From contig JAOZHZ010000019.1 of the NCBI GenBank assembly GCA_026014615.1, positions 124,001 through 188,000 on the forward strand: a stretch of DNA of 64,000 nt, written 5' to 3'. This document shows, piece by piece, positions 17,744 through 26,101 of the stretch (position 1 is the first letter of the stretch; each line of letters begins with the position of its first letter). Both the position numbers and the translations under genes were made by a program. The notes under the pieces are model-generated. The model worked only from the letters and a program-made list of their open reading frames with translations, searched no databases and was not told the DNA's origin. This DNA is from Candidatus Bathyarchaeota archaeon. Lineage in GTDB: Archaea; Thermoproteota; Bathyarchaeia; Bathyarchaeales; Bathycorpusculaceae.

Positions 17744-18892
17744 TCACATTAACAATATTTTGTCAATTAGGATGTCAAGCGCCCTAAGCAAGCTTGTTGA
17801 GTCGCTTCCCACGGTGCCCACGATGGCTGTATCCTTTGAGACGTTCAATTTCTTCCTTACTTCTTCAACGGGTAATGCCCCCGGCAAATCTTGCTTGTTA
17901 GCCGCAACAACGTAAGGTAACCCGTAAACGCCTGCTTTGTGCATCATCTCTTTTGCTCTTGAGAATTCTTCTGGTTTGGTGCTGTCAATCACCAGTATGG
18001 CTCCTAAGGCTTCTCCTCCAAGGCGTTCAAGGATAGGGTCAAATCTGGGTTGCCCAACCGTGCCGAATAAGTCCAACGCGAAGCCCCTGTGGTCGACGTG
18101 CCCAAAATCCAGCGCCACGGTGGTTCCCATTCTCTGCACGCTGACTGCCCGGGTTGAAAGCGCATGGACTATGGTGGTTTTTCCTGCGTGAAAGGGTCCT
18201 GTGACTAGAATTTTGGGGATGTAGCCTTTTATGCCTCCTGTAATCACCTTTTTTATGGGTATCATGTGTTTTGAAACTTTGGCGCCTTCATTTTTGCTTA
18301 CGGTTACGACTTGAGTGGCGACTATGCGTTCCAAAGTGATAAGGTCAACGATGTTAGGGTACAAGTTGGCTACAGCTTCAGAAATTTTTTTGGGGTAGTT
18401 CCATTCAGTGTAGATGAAGCACAGAATCGCGTCAAACGCTACCGCCGTTTTGCACCAATCACTAATTTGAGTTAGAATGCGTTCTCCGAATTCGTCGATG
18501 GACGCGTTAAGTGAGTCATAAACCAAAAACACTTTGCCTTTCCTTGAGCATTCGAAGAGAGCTTTTGAAACCGCTTTTGAAACAGAATCCAGGTCCGATG
18601 GGGCTTCAACGGAGTATTCTTGGTTGCTTTCTAGACCGAACAATCTGGAGTACGCGTCGATAAAGAACAGTTGACCTTTTTGTTTGAAGCGTATTAGGTC
18701 CATGTTTATGTTTGCGGCTTCTTCAAGGGTGCAAGTTGGCGCTTTATTGTTCACGAAGTATATGCCGATGCCGCCGTTTTCCAGTTGATGATGTAGAAAC
18801 TGTATAGCCATTGTTTGAGGGTCCGCTAAAGGATGTGCCCTAATCAGAATCGAGGAGCCCTTGGGCATTCCGCCGCTTAGAAGGTTATCCAC
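17744..18892 (-). CDS. Fusion of a degenerate KaiC/RecA-like domain with a Ras-like small GTPase
   Basis: 382 aa. Residues 1-~205 resemble a KaiC/RAD55-type ATPase (LLSGGMPKGSSILIRA, YFVNNK, LVYDSLNA), but the expected P-loop is RAHPLADPQT, so nucleotide binding there is doubtful. Residues ~225-382 are a GTPase: GPFHAGKT (232-239, G1), GTTVALD (G2), DLFGTVGQPRF (274-284, G3) and NKQD (332-335, G4). The FGTxGQ form is like bacterial conservon CvnD GTPases. GTG 18892 is the only canonical start: the frame continues upstream to a TGA at 18955 region with KVTTGVPI in frame but no ATG, GTG or TTG. Confidence 0.85.
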   Translation of the reverse strand: MDNLLSGGMPKGSSILIRAHPLADPQTMAIQFLHHQLENGGIGIYFVNNKAPTCTLEEAANINMDLIRFKQKGQLFFIDAYSRLFGLESNQEYSVEAPSDLDSVSKAVSKALFECSRKGKVFLVYDSLNASIDEFGERILTQISDWCKTAVAFDAILCFIYTEWNYPKKISEAVANLYPNIVDLITLERIVATQVVTVSKNEGAKVSKHMIPIKKVITGGIKGYIPKILVTGPFHAGKTTIVHALSTRAVSVQRMGTTVALDFGHVDHRGFALDLFGTVGQPRFDPILERLGGEALGAILVIDSTKPEEFSRAKEMMHKAGVYGLPYVVAANKQDLPGALPVEEVRKKLNVSKDTAIVGTVGSDSTSLLRALDILIDKILLM

Positions 18893-18943
18893 GATTGGAA
18901 CCCCTGTGGTTACTTTCCCGTTTTGAGCGTATGCTTTGAAAAT

Positions 18944-19465
18944 TCAATTCTTCCTCCTTTTGCTTGGTTTATATTTTCGTAGGTAGTTGAAGTCGAAGGT
19001 AATTAGCTTCTTTCCAAGAAATACTCCCCAGAAGGCAGCCAGCAATGCCATTCCGATTACGCTGTAGGTGATGTGTTTGGCGGTTGTCCAGGGTGGGAAA
19101 TAGTTGTTGAGCCAGAACCAGTCCCATTCCACGTTTGCTGCGGGAAATCCTCCGCGTGAAATAAACCATAAAACGTCTTCAAACCCGAAGTAGTAGGGGA
19201 TGAGAATTGTCAGTGCAATCAGTGCGCATAAGTACTTGTTTTTGTGTCGGCTTTCCAGCCAGTACGATGTGACTGCTAGTGCTGCTATGCCCCAAAAGCA
19301 GGCGGTTAGGCAAAACCAGTAGGGATTCGCCCATTGCAGGTCAAACCTTAACCCGTACTGGTATAGGTCGTAGTGTACAATCAGGTCTATTTTTGTTAAG
19401 ACCAAGTAGAGCGCCAAAATTACGGCAACCCAAACAATTACGCTTCGACGCCTAACGTACTGCAT
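18944..19465 (-). CDS. Four-TM membrane protein in the signalling operon
   Basis: 173 aa with four predicted transmembrane helices: VIVWVAVILALYLVLTK, WFCLTACFWGIAALAVTSYW, LCALIALTILIPYYFGF and ITYSVIGMALLAAFWGVFLG. A Trp-rich loop (WDWFWLNNYFPPW) lies before the last helix; the C-tail is basic (KYKPSKRRKN). No family recognised. It starts four bases after the KaiC stop, so it is probably a partner or membrane platform of the system. Confidence 0.75.
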   Translation of the reverse strand: MQYVRRRSVIVWVAVILALYLVLTKIDLIVHYDLYQYGLRFDLQWANPYWFCLTACFWGIAALAVTSYWLESRHKNKYLCALIALTILIPYYFGFEDVLWFISRGGFPAANVEWDWFWLNNYFPPWTTAKHITYSVIGMALLAAFWGVFLGKKLITFDFNYLRKYKPSKRRKN

Positions 19466-19469
19466 TTGG

Positions 19470-20180
19470 TCACCCGTACAACGTGATGCCTGTTTTGGAG
19501 TCGATGGTGAATTTGCGTACCCTCAAATCTATAGGGGTGCCTCTCATCTTCCGAACCATCATCACTCGGTCGTAAACCATTTCTTCCCGTTCCATCCACA
19601 AAACGATGACTCCTGAAGCGAAGAACTCCTCCACTCCGAACTTGCTAATCATGTTGGAGCCCGTGTCGATAATGGACGAAACCAAATTGGTTGTACCCAA
19701 GTCATCCAGCGAAAACATAAGCTGCCTTATGTATTCACGTAGCTGGAACTGGTTTTCAGAACTTGCAAACATGGGCGCAATGGGGTCAATGACTACCCGT
19801 TTGGCTTTGACTTTCTTCACTTGGTCTCTGATTTCGTCGATTATCTTTTCGTTCTCGACGTTTCCTTTGAATCTGCCCACTCGCAGTTCCGAGAACTCGG
19901 GTGTTATGTCGATGATGTTTAGGTGTTTTTCTCTGATGGGTGCCTCAAGGTCCCATCCGAACGTGGCTGCGTCCTGCACCAGATGTGTTGGTCGTTCGTC
20001 GATGGTTAAGTAAACTGTGTTTTCTCCCTTGGTGATGCCCTCCAATGTGAATTGTAGGCAAAAGATGGTTTTTCCTGTTCCTGCTTCTCCCGAGATGAGG
20101 TACGTTTTTCCTTTCTGGAATCCTCCGCCGATTAAATCGTCCAGACCAATTATGCCTGACGTTATTCTTTCTACAATCAT
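19470..20180 (-). CDS. KaiC-domain ATPase
   Basis: 236 aa, one KaiC domain. GIIGLDDLIGGGFQKGKTYL is followed by P-loop GEAGTGKT (31-38), TIDERPTHLVQDAATFGWDL, and a Walker-B-like strand RVVIDPIAPM. Residues ~160-236 follow the KaiC/RAD55 pattern. The protein appears catalytically intact, unlike the neighbouring copy. Archaeal stand-alone KaiC proteins are signalling ATPases that often pair with sensors or regulators. Confidence 0.9.
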   Translation of the reverse strand: MIVERITSGIIGLDDLIGGGFQKGKTYLISGEAGTGKTIFCLQFTLEGITKGENTVYLTIDERPTHLVQDAATFGWDLEAPIREKHLNIIDITPEFSELRVGRFKGNVENEKIIDEIRDQVKKVKAKRVVIDPIAPMFASSENQFQLREYIRQLMFSLDDLGTTNLVSSIIDTGSNMISKFGVEEFFASGVIVLWMEREEMVYDRVMMVRKMRGTPIDLRVRKFTIDSKTGITLYG

Positions 20181-20183
20181 TTC

Positions 20184-20915
20184 TTATTCACCTGCCTTTT
20201 TTGATAAACATGAAATTTGTGTGTCCTCCATTTTTTGAACTGGCTGAATTTCAGGTATGGGGATACTACGGTTTCCTAGATGACCCTCCAGTTGTAGCTT
20301 GTTACTTTCTGAGTTTACTCTGATTGCTCCGTTAGAGAAGGTTTTAAGCTGATTGAACGTGACTGGGTCATGGGCGCCTTCTTCCAACAGAAAAAAGCCC
20401 AGCACGTTTTGTTTTCGTAGTTGACCCAAAAAAATGTGAAGAAACCTCATCACCGTTTGCAGGCTGCTGTAAATCAGGAAAGCTGAAAGGGAATCCAGCA
20501 TCATTCGCACGGAGACATTTTTTAGGTAGTATCCTGCGCACCATTCATTCACAGAGACCGCCAATTTGTTGTAGTCTAATATGCTTGGTACTCTGCGTAT
20601 TGATGGTGTGTCGGAAACGTTTGCGTTCAGCATTTTTGAGTAGCAGTCTACAAATTTTACTTTGTCCTCTTGCTCCCAGCATGTCCTAAATCCGTATTCT
20701 TCCCAATGTGACCGAATCTCCTCAGCGGTGTTGGACGTTGAAATGTAAATAACGGCTTCTCCTCTTTCGAGTCCGCCGTTAAGCAGGGTCAATCCCACTT
20801 CCTTTTTTGCCGATAAAGGTGGACCTACGAGAAGAAAATTCGCGGGTTTAGAGAATCCCCCGTGTAAAGCGGTGTCAAGCGGTTTTATTCCAGACGGCAT
20901 AAGCTTGGGGGTCAT
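20184..20915 (-). CDS. KaiC/RAD55-family protein with degenerate P-loop
   Basis: 243 aa. It begins PSGIKPLDTALHGGFSKPAN, typical of the family, but the P-loop position reads GPPLSAKKE and lacks the GKT/S. VIYISTSNTAEEIRSHWEEY and SVRMMLDSLSAFLIYSSLQT follow the RecA-like layout. It probably acts as a non-hydrolysing partner for the intact KaiC next door (three bases between genes). Two bases separate it from the PAS protein upstream. Confidence 0.8.
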   Translation of the reverse strand: MTPKLMPSGIKPLDTALHGGFSKPANFLLVGPPLSAKKEVGLTLLNGGLERGEAVIYISTSNTAEEIRSHWEEYGFRTCWEQEDKVKFVDCYSKMLNANVSDTPSIRRVPSILDYNKLAVSVNEWCAGYYLKNVSVRMMLDSLSAFLIYSSLQTVMRFLHIFLGQLRKQNVLGFFLLEEGAHDPVTFNQLKTFSNGAIRVNSESNKLQLEGHLGNRSIPIPEIQPVQKMEDTQISCLSKKAGE

Positions 20916-20917
20916 GG

Positions 20918-23900
20918 TTAATCACGCGGGTTCTGGTTTTTAATGGTGCATGCATTTGCTGATTTTACGTCCCGAATGTCGCGTACTATTTCTGTGAGGG
21001 GTTTTGCCGTGTGTATTACCCCGATTATTTGTCCTTTTTCGTTTCTCAAAGGACTTAAGCTTGCCAATGCCGCGAAAGTGGTGCCGTCCTTTCTTACTTG
21101 GGTAATTCGTCCTCTGAACTCTTTGTTGGGCTGCAAATTGTAGTCTATAGCGTCAAATTGTAGGTTGCAGTAAAATTTCATGACCCATTGCCCGATGAGT
21201 TCTTTTTCTTCATCTTCGTTGAAGTCGTGCATTTTCAACCAAGCAGAATTAACAAAAAGTAATTTTCCTTGAAGGTCAGAAACTGCAATTCCTTCAACCG
21301 TTTGTTGTACGACGCTGGACAGTAACCGTATCTGTTTCTCAGCCTTTTTGCGCTCTGTTATGTCTCTTATAGTTGCAATTACTCCTACACGTTGTCCAGA
21401 GTGGTCTTTGATAGTGCTCTCAGAAACTTCAATTGTAAATTCTTTGCCGTCATTTTTTAAGCCAATAAACTCTTTGTTTCTGATTTTTTTGTCGCTCTCA
21501 AATACTGCTTTTAAATCCGTTACTGCTTTTTTGCGTTCCGTTTCAACCACTAATTCAATGGGGTATGTACTAAGGAGGCTTTCCTTTGAGGGATAACGGA
21601 AAAGCCGTAACGCTTCTTCATTGCAGCCAACAATTTTGCCCTTCATGTCAATGCTTAATATTGCATCTGGAGATGCCGCAAATGTTGCTTTCAACCTTTC
21701 TGTTTGGAGCAAGATTTCTCTTTCAGCATTTTTACGTTCTGTGACATTTTCGCAGAACGCAAGTAGTTTCCCATCCGGTAATTTGACCGAGTTCAAAATA
21801 ACATATACTGGCAGACCATCCTTTGTCTTTAACGTCACCTCACTCAAAGACCGACCGGTTTCTTTGACTTCAATAAACTTCTCAAGAGCTGTTTGTAGGT
21901 CTTCTTTAAAAATCAGTTGAGGAATGCTCATCATTAACAATTCTTCTCTGGAATAACTAAGCAGCTTAGAAGCGGCTTCATTTACATATTCGTATTTTCC
22001 ATCAGGACTAGCCACGAAAACTGCTACAGGAGAATTCTCAACATAAACCCGAAACTTCTCTTTAGCGTGTGCTATCTCTAAGTCAGCTTTTTTGCGTTCG
22101 GTGATGTCGGTTGCTATTCCCAAAAGCGCGGTTTCATCATTGTATTTTATTATTCTAGAATTAATTATGACATCTTTTGTTTGCCCCTTTTTTGTAACAA
22201 GCTTGCACTCGTAGGGGTTGATTTCTTCTACAGCCAAGTGCTTTTTGAACTTTGCTTTTACCATATCTTTGGATTCTGGGGCAATTAAGTCAAAGAAGTT
22301 AAAGTCAGGAGAATAAAACTCCTCCTTACTGTAGCCCATGGCTTCAGCGGCTTCATTGTTAACAAAAACCAGTTTCCCTCTTTGATTAATGAAAATCATG
22401 TTGGGGGAATTCTCTGCTAAACTGCGGAATTGTTCTTCCGAGTTTTTGAGGGCAATTTCTGCTTTTTTGCGTTCTGTTATATCTCTGCTTAAAATAACAA
22501 AACCTACAGGTTTATTATTACGGTCTCTGACAAGGCTTCCAGAGCACTCAGCGGTGAATTTTTCGCCATCTTTTTTCAGGACTGGAATTTCTTGATTTCT
22601 GACTATTCCTTTTTTGAAAACTTGATCTGCAAGCAACAGGATTCTTTGGCGGTCACCTTCATCCACTAAATCCATGACGCTTTTGCTACTGAATTCATCT
22701 CTTGAGTAACGAAAAAGTTTCAACGCTGCTTCGTTACAGTCAACGATTTTCCCTTCAATATCAACAAAGGTGATGGCGTCTGGAGAAGAATCCAAAATGG
22801 CTTTAGATCTTTCTTTTTCAAGGATGGCTTCGTTTTCTGCTTTTTTGCGTTCCGTTATATCCACCGCAATCTCTACTGCGGATATGACGTTTCCTTTTTC
22901 ATCCTTAATTGGCGTAGCGACAATTTGAATCCAATACGGTTCACCGTTGCTTCCTGTCGCGCAGTATTCATGAGTGTCTATCGTTTTTTTTCCTGCAAAA
23001 ATCTTTGAGACACCGCAATCCGGACAAGGTACATCTAACGTGTTAAGTACTGTATAACACAGTTTTCCCTCGACTTTACCCATGTACCGTTTTATGAAGC
23101 TGTTTGCAAAAAGTACCTTATACTCTTTATTGACAATTACAAGACCCCCACCAACATTTTCCGTAATCGCTTCAAGCATATCCCGCTCCTTTTTGAGCGC
23201 ATTTTCTGTTCTTCTACATTTCGTAATATCTCGAATAATTATCAGTCCACACTTCTTTGGCCCTTGAGCGAAGAAGGATATGGACATCTCCGTTTGAACC
23301 AACGACCCGTCTTTTCGGATTCCAGAGATCTGCATCGTATCCATAGTCTTCGACCCAAAAACTTTGTCGTTGACTTCTGTGAAAATTCTTTTAACTGCTT
23401 GGTTAAAGTCGCGTAACTGGTCGGGCGGCATCAGAAACCGGATTGACCTGCCTTGTACTTCCTCTTTCTTGTAGCTAAATATCTCTTCGCAAGCGTTGTT
23501 CCAGTGAACAAGTTTTCCTTCTTCATCAATTATTGCTATGCCATCTTTTGTGGAGTCTATTAAGGCGTGAAACTTTTCTTCGCTTAGTTTTAGGCTGGCT
23601 GAAATCTTCTTCTTTTTGATAACCTCGGATAAGGCTTGACGTACCTCTAGGCTGCCTGCCTGTTGCCTACCTTTGAGGCTTATGTAGCGTTCTGCACCTA
23701 AGTTCAATGCCTCAACTTCCGCTTCGTCATTTTCATCCGAAGCTACCAATATGAACGGGGTGTTGTCTGCGTTTTTTCGCATCAGCTTCAAAAGCTTAAG
23801 TCCGCTTCCTTGAGGAAGCAAGGAACTGGCTATAACCACATCGTATATTTGCTGTTTAAGCCTTTCCAAGGCTTTCTGTACAGAGTCAGCTGTGGATGCC

Positions 23901-24082
23901 TTCAATTCTCCTTTCGCTTTGAATGCGTCTGCAACTTGTTTCAAATCAGCTGGCTGAAGACCTACAAAAAGTGCAGCGACGGGTACGTTGCCGGCGGAGT
24001 CAAAGTTTAGGTTTAGTCTGTCCGCGTGTTTTTTGCTTTTAACAAATTTTGTCGTGGATAAATTAGCCTCCGTCCTTGACGA
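20918..24082 (-). CDS. Pseudo-receiver plus seven-PAS sensor protein without a kinase domain
   Basis: The N-terminus is receiver-like (VPVAALFVGLQPAD ... YDVVIASSLLPQGSGLKLLK), but the phospho-acceptor Asp position is Ser. About seven PAS domains follow, most ending DITERKKA; the second holds a CPDCG cysteine pair. After the last PAS the protein ends; no HisKA, HATPase or GGDEF is present. Reading begins at TTG 23944 by the usual rules, but the frame is open and protein-like for 46 further codons to 24082 without any ATG, GTG or TTG. It probably feeds signals into the downstream KaiC/GTPase proteins. Confidence 0.85.
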   Translation of the reverse strand, partial: SSRTEANLSTTKFVKSKKHADRLNLNFDSAGNVPVAALFVGLQPADLKQVADAFKAKGELKASTADSVQKALERLKQQIYDVVIASSLLPQGSGLKLLKLMRKNADNTPFILVASDENDEAEVEALNLGAERYISLKGRQQAGSLEVRQALSEVIKKKKISASLKLSEEKFHALIDSTKDGIAIIDEEGKLVHWNNACEEIFSYKKEEVQGRSIRFLMPPDQLRDFNQAVKRIFTEVNDKVFGSKTMDTMQISGIRKDGSLVQTEMSISFFAQGPKKCGLIIIRDITKCRRTENALKKERDMLEAITENVGGGLVIVNKEYKVLFANSFIKRYMGKVEGKLCYTVLNTLDVPCPDCGVSKIFAGKKTIDTHEYCATGSNGEPYWIQIVATPIKDEKGNVISAVEIAVDITERKKAENEAILEKERSKAILDSSPDAITFVDIEGKIVDCNEAALKLFRYSRDEFSSKSVMDLVDEGDRQRILLLADQVFKKGIVRNQEIPVLKKDGEKFTAECSGSLVRDRNNKPVGFVILSRDITERKKAEIALKNSEEQFRSLAENSPNMIFINQRGKLVFVNNEAAEAMGYSKEEFYSPDFNFFDLIAPESKDMVKAKFKKHLAVEEINPYECKLVTKKGQTKDVIINSRIIKYNDETALLGIATDITERKKADLEIAHAKEKFRVYVENSPVAVFVASPDGKYEYVNEAASKLLSYSREELLMMSIPQLIFKEDLQTALEKFIEVKETGRSLSEVTLKTKDGLPVYVILNSVKLPDGKLLAFCENVTERKNAEREILLQTERLKATFAASPDAILSIDMKGKIVGCNEEALRLFRYPSKESLLSTYPIELVVETERKKAVTDLKAVFESDKKIRNKEFIGLKNDGKEFTIEVSESTIKDHSGQRVGVIATIRDITERKKAEKQIRLLSSVVQQTVEGIAVSDLQGKLLFVNSAWLKMHDFNEDEEKELIGQWVMKFYCNLQFDAIDYNLQPNKEFRGRITQVRKDGTTFAALASLSPLRNEKGQIIGVIHTAKPLTEIVRDIRDVKSANACTIKNQNPRD

Positions 24083-24197
24083 TTAATAGGAAGTAGGGAA
24101 AAATGTGTCTTTGAGAAAGATTCCGTTACTAGTACTATTTGATAAACTAATAATAAATCTTTCTAGATGATCGACTCTGAAAAAGCCGCTGAAAAGA

Positions 24198-24719
24198 ATG
24201 GGTAATTACATATACTTCCTCAAAGAGAACATACGTGGTGGTTTTTTGGTGCCTGTGAAGTTGCCAAAAATGACCCAAGCCGAAATCGACCAACTGATAA
24301 CCGAGCAGTTTCTGTGCCGCGTAGCCTTCAAAGGAACAACCGCTCCCCACATAATGCCGTTCCAGTACGTTTTCTTCAAAGGCAACCTGTATTTTCACTT
24401 TGCCCGATACGGCAAGAAACTGGGGCTGCTCGGAGAAGGCAACCCCGTCTGCGTTGAAATTGAACAATACACTCCTGACCTTGGCGAGTACTGTTTTGTG
24501 GTTTTAACTGGTAAACTGCAGATTGTTATAGACGCTCAGGAGAAAGCTTTGGTTCTTTCGCGGCTAGTTCTGCAGGCGAAAGCGAAGGGTTTGTCGACGA
24601 ATTTTCTGGCTGCACACGACTTGCCCAAAGGCTCAGCTTGGTCCTCTTTGAATAAAGAGAAATCGCCCGTAATCGTAAAGCTTGTGGATGCGTCTGCAAA
24701 CGGATTAAAATCACCTTGA
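24198..24719 (+). CDS. Pyridoxamine 5'-phosphate oxidase-like flavin-binding protein
   Basis: 173 aa, split-barrel FMN-binding fold: KMTQAEIDQLITEQFLCRVA, HIMPFQYVFFKGNLYFHFAR, GKKLGLLGEGNPVCVEIEQY. Members bind FMN or F420 and reduce or scavenge small molecules; the substrate is unknown. It is the first gene of a pair with the photolyase (13 bp apart). A shorter start at ATG 24270 exists; the longer one at ATG 24198 is used because the extra residues look protein-like. Confidence 0.8.
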   Translation: MGNYIYFLKENIRGGFLVPVKLPKMTQAEIDQLITEQFLCRVAFKGTTAPHIMPFQYVFFKGNLYFHFARYGKKLGLLGEGNPVCVEIEQYTPDLGEYCFVVLTGKLQIVIDAQEKALVLSRLVLQAKAKGLSTNFLAAHDLPKGSAWSSLNKEKSPVIVKLVDASANGLKSP

Positions 24720-24732
24720 AAGAGGTTGGCGT

Positions 24733-26094
24733 ATGATGATTGGTTTGTCTGAAGAACGTATAAAACGCCTTAACTCAGCCGACGTACGCGACAAGGAGTA
24801 TGTTCTTTATTGGATGCAGTCGTCCCAGCGGGTTCATTGTAACATGGCGTTGGCGTACGCCGTTTCTTGGGCAAACAAACTGGAAAAACTTCTGGTGGTT
24901 TATTTCGGCTTAACTCGTGATTTTCCTGAGGCGAACCTGCGGCATTACGTTTTCATGGTTGAGGGGCTTCACGAGGTAGAAGCGCAGTTGGCAGACATCG
25001 GCGTGAAGTTGGTGGTTCAGGTGCAGTTTCCTGAAAAGGGCGTGGTTGCCCTCTCCAAAGATGCCTGCCTCACCGTCGTCGACAAAGGCTACCTGAAGCT
25101 GCTTAGGCAATGGTATGCGTCGGCGGCGGCAAATTTGCGGTGTCCGATGGTTCAGGTTGAAGACAACGTCGTGATCCCTGTGGAAACCGCTTCCAACAAA
25201 GAAGAGTACTCCGCAGCTACAATAAGACCAAAAATCAACAGGAACCGCGACCAATTTCTACAAATGTGCCCTCCGGGCGAGCCGAAAAAGGCTTCGTTAG
25301 GCCTACGGTTTGAGGGTATAGATTTGGCGGATGTGGACGGTGTTGTTTCCTCTTTAGGTGTGGACGCGTCGGTTGGTAAGGCAAAAGGGTTCCAGGGCGG
25401 CAGCATCCAAGCTGAAAAGCGTCTTGAAGACTTTTTGGAAAACAAGCTTCCCAACTACATTGACCTGCGAAATGACCCCACTGTTGACGTCACTTCAAAC
25501 CTTAGCCCTTACCTGCATTTTGGGCAGATTTCCCCCGTTTCTGTTGCCCTGCAGGTTTTGGTTGCGGATACACCTGCGGAAGCCAAAGAAGCTTACCTTG
25601 AAGAACTCATCGTCAGACGCGAATTAGCCACCAACTATACGTACTTTAACCGTGATTATGACTCTTTTGCGGGGTTGCCGAACTGGGCGAAACAAACCCT
25701 TGAAAAGCATGCTGTGGATGTTCGCGAGTACCTGTACCCTCTTGAGGAGTTGGAGACCGCGCAGACCCATGACCCCTACTGGAACGCCGCCCAAAACCAA
25801 ATGCGCCTCACAGGAAAGATGCACGGCTACATGCGAATGTACTGGGGTAAAAAAATCCTCGAATGGACCAAAACACCCCAAGACGCGTTCAAAACGGCGT
25901 TGCATCTGAACAACAAGTACGAAATCGACGGCAGAGACCCCAACGGCTACACAGGTGTCGCATGGTGTTTTGGGAAACATGACCGCCCATGGAAAGAGCG
26001 CCCAGTGTTTGGCATGGTGCGGTTCATGAACGCAAACGGGTTGAAACGGAAATTTGACGCCGACAAATACGTGAAGCAAGTCAAACAACTGTAG
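24733..26094 (+). CDS. phr: Class II CPD photolyase
   Basis: 453 aa. It repairs UV-induced cyclobutane dimers with reduced FAD and light. VLYWMQSSQRVHCNMALAYA at the N-terminus is the class II hallmark; the C-terminal half has ELIVRRELATNYTYFNRDYD, GKMHGYMRMYWGKKILEWTK and NNKYEIDGRDPNGYTGVAWC. Start at ATG 24733 or the adjoining ATG 24736. Presence suggests exposure to light at least in ancestry, or acquisition. Confidence 0.94.
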   Translation: MMIGLSEERIKRLNSADVRDKEYVLYWMQSSQRVHCNMALAYAVSWANKLEKLLVVYFGLTRDFPEANLRHYVFMVEGLHEVEAQLADIGVKLVVQVQFPEKGVVALSKDACLTVVDKGYLKLLRQWYASAAANLRCPMVQVEDNVVIPVETASNKEEYSAATIRPKINRNRDQFLQMCPPGEPKKASLGLRFEGIDLADVDGVVSSLGVDASVGKAKGFQGGSIQAEKRLEDFLENKLPNYIDLRNDPTVDVTSNLSPYLHFGQISPVSVALQVLVADTPAEAKEAYLEELIVRRELATNYTYFNRDYDSFAGLPNWAKQTLEKHAVDVREYLYPLEELETAQTHDPYWNAAQNQMRLTGKMHGYMRMYWGKKILEWTKTPQDAFKTALHLNNKYEIDGRDPNGYTGVAWCFGKHDRPWKERPVFGMVRFMNANGLKRKFDADKYVKQVKQL

Positions 26095-26101
26095 TTTCGG
26101 G

